A DNA stretch of 53,933 bases from a virus, in the IMG/VR virus record IMGVR_UViG_3300008516_000179, positions 1 through 53,933 of that record; one strand, written 5' to 3'. A program made the translations under genes and the position numbers. How positions within the stretch are numbered: the first letter of the stretch is position 1; each line of letters begins with the position of its first letter. Below, piece after piece: positions 48,497 through 53,933 of the stretch. The notes under the pieces are model-generated. The model searched no databases. It was given only the letters and a program-made list of their open reading frames with translations, and had not been told where the DNA came from.

Positions 48497-48769
48497 TTAA
48501 ACTGGAGGAATCTCGGATGGAACGATCTCGATAGTCTTAAAATTAAGCATCGCTGGCTTCTCTCCTCTCTCCCCCATAATCTCCTCTATGGTGAGCTTCT
48601 TAAGCGCTGCGACAATCTCCTCATTCGATACTGATCGAGCTGGATTTCCACTCGCGTCGACAAGTCCTTTTCCTTCCACGATCATGGGGTAGAAAAAAGT
48701 TAAGTGTCCCAACAGAAAGACTGTCCGCTGTCCTCGAAGACTTTGGAATCTTTTTTTCTGTCTGCTCAT
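48497..48769 (-). CDS. Hypothetical protein
   Basis: A 90-residue protein with basic start and hydrophobic core (TVFLLGHLTFFYPMIVEGKG). SD GGAGGAGAGATGA precedes the ATG, which overlaps the upstream stop. The rest is helical (EEIVAALKKLTIEEIMGERG). Unknown family. Confidence 0.6.
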   Translation of the reverse strand: MSRQKKRFQSLRGQRTVFLLGHLTFFYPMIVEGKGLVDASGNPARSVSNEEIVAALKKLTIEEIMGERGEKPAMLNFKTIEIVPSEIPPV

Positions 48770-50160
48770 CTCTCCTCCTCTTCTTTAATTTTCACGACTC
48801 CGACATAAGGTTTTTTCGGATCGTATTTTAAAGCTCTCTGTGCGATATCCCCAGTAATGATTCCGGACGCGACAGCGCTCTCAAGACGCTTAGAACTAAC
48901 ATCTGAGATCTGCGCAAAGAGCTTTGCTCCTAAAGCTTTGAACAGGATTTCTCGCTGGATCCTTTTCTGCTCTCCAGTGATCGGAGCGAGTGCGCGATCG
49001 TACTCCTGGATAGGAAACTGCTTTACTTTTGTCTTCGCAAAATAGTTCAAGAAGACAGCAGCAATTTCTCCTTTCTCGTCCTCAAGCTTTTTTACTTCAT
49101 TCCGGATCTCGATGAATCGCTTTCCCATTGACTCCAGGATCTCTTTGTCCGGAACTGGAATCTCAGGATCCGGAGCAATGACTTCTCTCTCTTTTGTCGG
49201 AGCTGGGAATCCTCTCCAACACCAGGAATTGAAACGACACCAAAAGCATTTTTCATGATCTCGAGTGTATGGATGAGGACAGAGATATTTCTCTTCAATA
49301 ACAGTCCTGTGAAGCCAACGAGCATAGTCTAGAAGCTCCTTGAGTCTTTCAGGATCCGGGTCCACGATCCAAGAATGAGCAGGATCGTCGACCATAAGAG
49401 CTCGATCTCTATTGAAGATCCGGATCTTCCGGACTTTCCATCCTTTCCTTTTGAATGTCGGACAGAAGCGAGCTGCGTAATGGTAGAGTTGTCCTTGATC
49501 GTAGTCATCCTGACTGAAAGATAGAGCTGCAGTACCGATCTTACTTTTCATCTCCCAGATATCGACAAGTCGATTTCCGGATCCATCCATTCCTTCTTGA
49601 GTAAGTCCGTCGTAATATCCGACAGCTCCATTCTCCGGAAGAATCAGTTCGCGCTCCGGATTCATGAGCTTCCTTTCTCTTTGGAGTCTCTGCTGGACTT
49701 CTCTATGGTGAAGCTGCCCGTCATCGAAGAGCATGAGTCCTTTAATCGCGTAGTCTCGTCCTTTCTCTGGCATGTGGATCCGGAAGAAAACTTCTCGCGG
49801 ACAGTATCGAGCGATCTCAGTGAAATAAAGATATTGTCTCGTCTTCCGGACTCCTTTTTCTCGGATCGTCGCACGATCGGATCTTCCTTGTTTTGAATCA
49901 TCGCGATATGTTTTATAGTACGCTTCGACAAGTTCCTTTTCTGGCTCTGCAAGGAATCGTGTCTGCTTAGAAAGTACTTTAATTCTTGCGAATCTTTTTC
50001 CTTCCGGAACTATGCCAGCATTCTCTAGGACGTCGACGTCCGTTCGGAGCTGCTGAGCTGCTCGGACTTTTTCTTCGACGCGCTTTGTCTTTCTCTTCAG
50101 CATCTCACGATCGCGTCTCCGCTTTTCAGAGAACTTGCTTGATTTTTTTTCTTCAGTCAT
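48766..50160 (-). CDS. Cas4/RecB-like PD-(D/E)XK exonuclease
   Basis: A 464-residue protein. Cys120 lies in ARYCPREVFF, His151 in the segment after QLHH, Asp184 in GYYDG, Glu203 and Lys205 in EMKSK, and Cys305, 308 and 314 in CFWCRFNSWC. This is the Fe-S nuclease layout of Cas4/AddB-like enzymes. An N-terminal coiled coil and a C-terminal helical domain flank it. Probable role in phage recombination or DNA end processing. Confidence 0.8.
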   Translation of the reverse strand: MTEEKKSSKFSEKRRRDREMLKRKTKRVEEKVRAAQQLRTDVDVLENAGIVPEGKRFARIKVLSKQTRFLAEPEKELVEAYYKTYRDDSKQGRSDRATIREKGVRKTRQYLYFTEIARYCPREVFFRIHMPEKGRDYAIKGLMLFDDGQLHHREVQQRLQRERKLMNPERELILPENGAVGYYDGLTQEGMDGSGNRLVDIWEMKSKIGTAALSFSQDDYDQGQLYHYAARFCPTFKRKGWKVRKIRIFNRDRALMVDDPAHSWIVDPDPERLKELLDYARWLHRTVIEEKYLCPHPYTRDHEKCFWCRFNSWCWRGFPAPTKEREVIAPDPEIPVPDKEILESMGKRFIEIRNEVKKLEDEKGEIAAVFLNYFAKTKVKQFPIQEYDRALAPITGEQKRIQREILFKALGAKLFAQISDVSSKRLESAVASGIITGDIAQRALKYDPKKPYVGVVKIKEEEER

Positions 50161-50163
50161 CGA

Positions 50164-50517
50164 TTATCTCGCTTCCACTGGAATCCGGATCTGTGGAAAA
50201 CATTCCTCTAGCCAGCTCCGGATCTCGTGTCCTGTGATAGAGAGAGCGTTTCCTTTGTGGACTGCGATATGGAAGCGCTTGAATTCCTGATAAGCGAGCT
50301 CTGCTGCATGGGGATCTCCCAGAAAGTCCGTCAGGATCGAAAGCGCCAGATCCGCGCATCCGCTTCCTTCATATCCGAAATTGAATCCATCCGGAGAGTG
50401 TTTACAGACATGCTTGAGCGGATATCTCCTCTTAATTTTTTGATCGTTGAATTCGATCACGAGAACGTCGACTCCTCCGATCTCTTTAATCCTTGCTCCA
50501 TAGTAAAGCTTTTTCAT
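50164..50517 (-). CDS. DUF6166-like protein
   Basis: A 117-residue protein. The segment YPLKHVCKHSPDGFNFGYEG with SGCADLALSILTDF is a close match to the conserved core of the DUF6166 family, found in plasmids and phages. It has no established activity. It is coupled with the nuclease gene that follows. Confidence 0.75.
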   Translation of the reverse strand: MKKLYYGARIKEIGGVDVLVIEFNDQKIKRRYPLKHVCKHSPDGFNFGYEGSGCADLALSILTDFLGDPHAAELAYQEFKRFHIAVHKGNALSITGHEIRSWLEECFPQIRIPVEAR

Positions 50518-50537
50518 AAAAATCTCCTTTTTTTAAT

Positions 50538-50855
50538 TTATTGCTTCAGATAGTCTATCCATTCCTCGATCCATTCAATCGGCTTTGACTGACAATTAAA
50601 ACTGCTGCAAGCTTTTGGTTTGTCCGCATGGATAGAACAGAGTTTTGATTCAGGATCATAATAGTAACATACGACTCGTTTTTTTTTGAGCTCCGGAATA
50701 TAGACAAGCTTTTTCTTTAGGATCCACGCTGAATGATTCATTGAATAGATCATTTTAAATTTATTTTTATTCCTTTCGCTCTTTGTAGGATATACAGCGA
50801 GAGGAACTATGCAGCAGTGTCCGCAGCGCTGACAAGTGAATTTACCCCTTGACAA
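50538..50855 (-). CDS. YkgJ-like Cys-cluster protein, TTG start
   Basis: A 105-residue protein with TTG start and SD AAAGGAGGATTC. CQRCGHCC near the N-terminus and CSIHADKPKACSSFNC near the end are the YkgJ cysteine cluster, thought to bind zinc or Fe-S. The family is widespread, with poorly known function. The 5' end overlaps the micro-gene by 14 bases. Confidence 0.75.
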   Translation of the reverse strand: MSRGKFTCQRCGHCCIVPLAVYPTKSERNKNKFKMIYSMNHSAWILKKKLVYIPELKKKRVVCYYYDPESKLCSIHADKPKACSSFNCQSKPIEWIEEWIDYLKQ

Positions 50856-50916
50856 GAATCCTCCTTTCGCTTATAAAAAAAATAATCTTTTGGGCGAGTT
50901 CTTTAGCTCGTTGCAT
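50842..50916 (-). CDS. 24-residue micro-gene or leader peptide
   Basis: ATG 50916 has SD AAGGAGATCTTT, directly after the stop of the upstream nuclease-like gene. The peptide begins MQRAKELAQKIIFFISERR and ends ILVKG. Its stop lies beyond the start of the YkgJ-like gene. A candidate leader for coupling, also overlapped by a plus-strand promoter and RNA. Confidence 0.45.
   Translation of the reverse strand: MQRAKELAQKIIFFISERRILVKG
50849..50877 (+). promoter_or_regulatory. Plus-strand promoter, TTGACA-17-TATAAA
   Basis: A perfect -35 TTGACA (50849-50854), 17-base spacer and TATAAA (50872-50877). It is oriented opposite to all genes. The spacer includes the reverse of a minus-strand SD, so overlap with coding signals could create it by chance, but the fit is the best in the window. 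Confidence 0.5.
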
Positions 50917-50959
50917 AAAGATCTCCTTAGAGGAGTCCTTGTGGCTCCTCTTTTTTTTT
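50884..50959 (+). ncRNA. Candidate 75-base antisense RNA
   Basis: Predicted from the promoter at 50849 and the terminator at 50929-50959. It is antisense to the start and SD of the micro-gene and to the 3' end of the nuclease-like gene. A small hairpin (CGAG/CTCG) lies near its 5' end. No known family. Confidence 0.4.
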
Positions 50960-51643
50960 GGATATCTGATCGAATCTAATCCGGAAGGATAGCAAATCAA
51001 AAAGCTCTTCCTCATTTGCAAATCTAGTATCTCGATGCTGGATAGGACTCAGGAGATTAAGGATCCTCGCTCCTTCCTTATATGGTTCATCTCCTGTAAT
51101 TAAATAAAATTCGAATCCCCAGTCATTCATAGCTCCTCTACTGTGAAGATTGCAGAAATTGAGAACGCTCGCCAGTCGATAAAGAATCTTCTTCTGTCCT
51201 TCGCTTGGAGGAGCTTCGCAACTGTGCTTCGACTCGATGATCTGCATTCTTCTTTTATCCTCTTTCAAAGTCACTAGATCTAAATTGCAGCAGCTTTGAT
51301 CCTTTGAAGTCACAGGACGTTCTCGTCGCACTAATCCTTCCGGAATGCTGGCGAATCCTTCATCTGGAGGAGAGGAGCTCGTGAAGCTCCGAAGAAATAT
51401 TTCTCGATTAAGAGGAGAGCTGAAATACACGAGCTCCTCGATTGTCAATTCTCCGCGATAGGGTGGGAACTTCGGACGAGTGTTTCGCGTCGGAAATTTA
51501 TTCCTCCGGAATACTCTCTTATTGTCCTCAGTCACTAGAGCGCGGAGATAGGAATGGGACTTTTCATTATAAAAGGATGAATCCTTGAAGTTGTCGAGAT
51601 AACTATAGAGCTCTAAATGGAAAGACATAACTCCGTCAGTCAT
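50927..51643 (-). CDS. PD-(D/E)XK-like nuclease
   Basis: A 238-residue protein. A central NLDLVTLKEDKRRMQIIESK supplies Asp and E-x-K in the spacing of PD-(D/E)XK nucleases. The rest is mixed and not recognised. SD AAGGAG lies before ATG 51643. It is in the DNA-metabolism part of the operon. The assignment rests mainly on this motif. Confidence 0.55.
   Translation of the reverse strand: MTDGVMSFHLELYSYLDNFKDSSFYNEKSHSYLRALVTEDNKRVFRRNKFPTRNTRPKFPPYRGELTIEELVYFSSPLNREIFLRSFTSSSPPDEGFASIPEGLVRRERPVTSKDQSCCNLDLVTLKEDKRRMQIIESKHSCEAPPSEGQKKILYRLASVLNFCNLHSRGAMNDWGFEFYLITGDEPYKEGARILNLLSPIQHRDTRFANEEELFDLLSFRIRFDQISKKKEEPQGLL
50929..50959 (+). terminator. Plus-strand intrinsic terminator
   Basis: AGAGGAG pairs with CTCCTCT over a 9-base loop and is followed by nine T residues on the plus strand. 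The minus strand has no T-run after this hairpin, so it is directional, pointing to a plus-strand transcript. Confidence 0.6.
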
Positions 51644-52020
51644 CTTTTTTTTCTCCTTATTGGAGCTGAAGTCGAAAGTTTTTTTCTTCTATCGATGATC
51701 GACTTGAACTGACGATTCCAGAAATTACGACCGACTCGGACGACTGTCATCGCGTCTTCGACATAGAGATCCTTGACTTTGAGCTCCTCCAGGATCTCGA
51801 GTCCTCTGTCTTTCTGCAGGATCACTCCTTCTCCGATCGGAGAAAGGAATCCTATACAGCCAGCTTTGAGATGTTTTTCACACTTCGGACAAGCGTTTCC
51901 AATCGCTTTGTCCACTTGGGCGATGAGATTGACTGGAGCCAGGACGATCGATGCTTCTCCAGTCTTCGCAGCGCAGAAAGGACAGATATCTTCCAAAGCT
52001 TTAATTTCTCTCGTGTTCAT
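51640..52020 (-). CDS. Zinc-binding hypothetical protein
   Basis: A 126-residue protein. CPFC near residue 13 and CPKC near residue 44 give a zinc ribbon, followed by beta-strand sequence and a basic C-terminus (DRRKKLSTSAPIRRKKR). SD AAGGAGGATCCAA precedes the ATG. It may bind nucleic acid. Unknown family. Confidence 0.65.
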   Translation of the reverse strand: MNTREIKALEDICPFCAAKTGEASIVLAPVNLIAQVDKAIGNACPKCEKHLKAGCIGFLSPIGEGVILQKDRGLEILEELKVKDLYVEDAMTVVRVGRNFWNRQFKSIIDRRKKLSTSAPIRRKKR

Positions 52021-52204
52021 TTGGATCCTCCTTATTTGGATGATCTATTTTATAGAGAATAATTCCGGAAATACATAGAAAGACTCCTGCTATAAAATAG
52101 ATCCAGAAAGAAACATAAAGTCCGAGGAGACTTTCTAAGAGCTTGAGAAGCGCAGAGCCCAGCAGAACTATTCCTCCTAAAAAATATTTTACTGCTTTTT
52201 CCAT
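52001..52204 (-). CDS. Two-helix membrane protein
   Basis: I choose ATG 52204 with SD GAGGGTGATTAGA, giving 67 residues. Two hydrophobic segments (YFLGGIVLLGSALLKLL and FWIYFIAGVFLCISGIILY) and a polar tail make it a small membrane protein. Its ATG overlaps the -10 box of a promoter-like element. If that promoter is used, this gene needs another source. Function unknown. Confidence 0.6.
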   Translation of the reverse strand: MEKAVKYFLGGIVLLGSALLKLLESLLGLYVSFWIYFIAGVFLCISGIILYKIDHPNKEDPNEHERN

Positions 52205-52230
52205 TCTAATCACCCTCATGGCGCTGTCAA
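52203..52230 (-). promoter_or_regulatory. Sigma70-like promoter, TTGACA-16-TAGAAT
   Basis: A -35 TTGACA (52225-52230) and a -10 TAGAAT (52203-52208) with 16-base spacing, downstream of a terminator on the minus strand. It would start transcription near 52196, within the membrane gene start, so only genes after it would be fully expressed. Confidence 0.45.
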
Positions 52231-52249
52231 GGAAAATTTTGAGCTTATA

Positions 52250-52330
52250 AGAGCGTCTCTAAGCGACGATCTCAGCTCGAGAGATATCTGAGTATATCTC
52301 GTCTAAGATATCTAGCCAGATGAGATCTCG
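52250..52330. repeat. GATATC/GATCTC-type palindromic repeats
   Basis: Within 80 bases there are several related words (GATCTCAG, GATATCTGAG, TATATCTCG, GATATCTAG, GAGATCTCG) at intervals of about 10-20 bases. No gene is supported here. The array could be an operator or origin-type site. It includes the shared TCTAAGC motif at its start. Confidence 0.4.
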
Positions 52331-52335
52331 TGCAT

Positions 52336-52374
52336 AAAAAAAGAGGATCCTCCGGACATTCCAGAGGATCCTCG
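52336..52374 (-). terminator. Intrinsic terminator after DUF932 gene
   Basis: Two GAGGATCCTC arms, each palindromic, are separated by 11 bases and followed by seven T residues on the minus strand. It lies about 28 bases downstream of the DUF932 stop and clearly ends a transcription unit. Confidence 0.75.
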
Positions 52375-52401
52375 TAAAGGAGTCGCCAGCAGTTACGTTC
52401 T

Positions 52402-53649
52402 TCAGACTGATTCTCCACAATTATGACAGGACTTCTCTTTTGGAGCGAGGAGCGCTTTGCAGTATGGACAGTGCTTAAGATTATTCGCGTATGTCGGATT
52501 CGAGTTTTCGCCATCGATGACGAAAGCTTTGACTTTCTTTTTGGATTTCTTTTTCTGCTCCTTGATATCTGCTCGAGCTTTCTTCGCGAGTCCATCTGCG
52601 ATCGCATGGAAAGCCTGGACTGTCTTCTCAGCTTCTTTCTCATCGATCATTTGCGGAACTTGTGGATCCGCAGCTCGAAGTCTAAGTCCGCATGGATAAT
52701 TGAATTCCTTTCCTTCCAGCATAGCTTTCTTCATGACTGGCGTGATTACGATCGTCTGTTCTCTTTTCTTCTTCTCCTTGAGTTCTTGTGCAGCTTTCTT
52801 CCGGATCTTCTCGCTCGCAGATCGCGCTTCCATTTTGAGATCTTTTTTCGCGAGACTGTAGATTTCCGTTGCTTGCTTTTCTATTTTCTCAAAATCGACT
52901 CGGATAGGTTTCGGAGAGATCAGGAGCGGAACTTCATAATCCAGGAATCGATTGAACTGTTCATTTTTCCACTGGATCGTAAGAAGCGAGTTGCTCATCA
53001 TGAGCTCAGTACAAGCTCCATGAAAGCCATGAAGTGTCCGAGTGTACTTTGAATCTTTGTCAAAATAGAGAGAATGAAACTGAGGATACTTCGAAGCTGG
53101 GACGAGCTCCTTTCTCATCGCAGCGCACGCAAGAAGCGAAGCTTGTTCATCTGTGAGTCGGATCCTCTTCAATTTGTTATGCCAGACATTGAGACTCTTG
53201 AATTTTGGGATCAGAGCTTCGAGCGATTCTTTCGCGAGAATCGTGATCTCTCCGAGCTCGAGTTGTCCAGTGTGTTTCCGGAAGATGACAAAGTCTCCGG
53301 AGAACACAAGATTATCGCAGACGAAGACTCTCTTTCCAGCGCAGAAGCCAACTGAATGAGTCTTGTCGATCGAGTTCCGGATTCCGATTGAGAAGTTCAT
53401 TTCTTTCATGTTTGCTCTGATTCCTTCCACAGCAGAGATCTCCCAGGAAGCGAACATTTTCGATTCTTTCCGGATCGAGTATTCCTTGCGCACGATTTTC
53501 AGCTCGAGATCCTTGCAAGCTTTCCCCACAGCGTCAAGGATTTCTGCATGTGAGAACGGATGCCATGTCGAAGTAAATTCCGGGCGTGGCTCCGCTCTGA
53601 CTTCGTGTTCCGACACTCTGACAGTATCGACGTGATTTACTAAGCTCAT
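52402..53649 (-). CDS. DUF932 (plasmid/phage-like) protein with zinc ribbon
   Basis: A 415-residue protein. The family signature is strong: TSTWHPFSHAEILDAVGKAC, GIRNSIDKTHSVGFCAGKRV and FVCDNLVFSGDFVIFRKHTG. The C-terminal third is charged and helical, ending in a zinc ribbon CPYCKALLAPKEKSCHNCG, which is not typical for DUF932. SD AAGGAGGACTTT precedes the ATG. Family members are common in phages and plasmids with unproven roles, perhaps in DNA protection or replication. Confidence 0.8.
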   Translation of the reverse strand: MSLVNHVDTVRVSEHEVRAEPRPEFTSTWHPFSHAEILDAVGKACKDLELKIVRKEYSIRKESKMFASWEISAVEGIRANMKEMNFSIGIRNSIDKTHSVGFCAGKRVFVCDNLVFSGDFVIFRKHTGQLELGEITILAKESLEALIPKFKSLNVWHNKLKRIRLTDEQASLLACAAMRKELVPASKYPQFHSLYFDKDSKYTRTLHGFHGACTELMMSNSLLTIQWKNEQFNRFLDYEVPLLISPKPIRVDFEKIEKQATEIYSLAKKDLKMEARSASEKIRKKAAQELKEKKKREQTIVITPVMKKAMLEGKEFNYPCGLRLRAADPQVPQMIDEKEAEKTVQAFHAIADGLAKKARADIKEQKKKSKKKVKAFVIDGENSNPTYANNLKHCPYCKALLAPKEKSCHNCGESV

Positions 53650-53933
53650 AAAGTCCTCCTTTTATTCATCTTGAGCTGTTCCTCCAGCTCAGCGATCTTC
53701 TCATCACGCACAGTGATCTCCTCTTCCATGAATGAGATCTCCTGCTTGTGATAATCCTTGTGTGAATTCAAAAGTCCTCTGACTTCCAGGAGACGATCCA
53801 GAATCTCAAGTTTTTTTCTATTCAGCTCTTCAGTATAGATTCGGAGATTCTGGATCAGAGTATCCTTCTCGTGAGCTTCAGTGATGAGAGTGAAGAGAGC
53901 TTTTTCCTTTTCTTTGTAGAGCTTCAGGAGCTC
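53646..53933 (-). CDS. Partial coiled-coil protein, runs off right edge
   Basis: The C-terminal 95 residues are visible, entirely charged coiled coil (LLKLYKEKEKALFTLITEAH, EEEITVRDEKIAELEEQL). The TGA overlaps the DUF932 ATG as ATGA, which supports coding. The N-terminus lies beyond the window. Confidence 0.7.
   Translation of the reverse strand, partial: ELLKLYKEKEKALFTLITEAHEKDTLIQNLRIYTEELNRKKLEILDRLLEVRGLLNSHKDYHKQEISFMEEEITVRDEKIAELEEQLKMNKRRTL

Noticed and set aside
50884-50959. tRNA-like segment (GGGCGAGTTC...)
   Set aside because: No acceptor stem, T-loop or anticodon arm can be drawn; it fits a small RNA with terminator better.
52272-52643. Minus-strand frame crossing the DUF932 end and the terminator
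   Set aside because: Most of it is a shadow of DUF932, and it reads through a strong terminator.
1-53933. Integrase, lysogeny repressor, attachment site, lysozyme-type endolysin, DNA polymerase
   Set aside because: I looked for catalytic motifs of these families and found none that I could support in this window.

Overview
This window reads as part of the genome of a tailed double-stranded DNA phage with a long non-contractile tail (siphovirus type), probably infecting a bacterium. Evidence: large and small terminase subunits, portal, Mu-F-like head protein, scaffold, major capsid protein, head-tail connectors, tail tube protein, tail chaperones with a frameshift, tape measure protein, tail tip and fiber genes, and no sheath gene. 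Start sites carry strong AGGAGG-type Shine-Dalgarno (SD) sequences, and the larger gaps hold TTGACA boxes, so bacterial sigma70-type expression is likely. The host cannot be named. No rRNA, tRNA, CRISPR array, insertion sequence, integrase or DNA polymerase was seen.

Every convincing gene is on the minus strand, so transcription runs from base 53933 down to base 1, and genes are packed with ATGA, TAATG and TGATG overlaps. From right to left: (a) 53933-43000, DNA metabolism and early functions: DUF932 protein, PD-(D/E)XK-like and Cas4/RecB-like nucleases, an anti-sigma-like zinc protein, a Gp3-like recombination directionality factor, a DnaD-like replication protein, a loader-like protein, a RusA-like resolvase and a holin-like protein. 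(b) 43000-37300, many small proteins: MazG-like, MmcB-like, DUF5675, a spanin-like coiled coil, zinc proteins and paralogous pairs. (c) 37300-30000, packaging: ParB-like protein, a glycosyltransferase, small and large terminase, a 308-residue unknown, portal, then micro-genes. (d) 30000-17100, head: micro-genes and repeats around 29 kb, Mu-F head protein with a JAB-like tail, a methyltransferase, a ligase-phosphoesterase-protease fusion, scaffold, capsid and connectors. (e) 17100-1, tail, interrupted by a four-gene glycan-modification cassette (sulfotransferase, glycosyltransferase, LicD-like transferase, methyltransferase), ending with tail tip, fiber, a glycosidase-like protein and a short-patch-repair-like nuclease.

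The features most worth following are the fusion of an ATP-dependent DNA ligase and a LigD-type phosphoesterase-like domain to an XkdF prohead-protease domain, the glycan cassette inside the tail operon, a promoter-terminator pair on the otherwise empty plus strand near 50.9 kb, a similar pair just before the scaffold gene, repeated intergenic motifs, and many micro-genes identified by SD and stop/start coupling.
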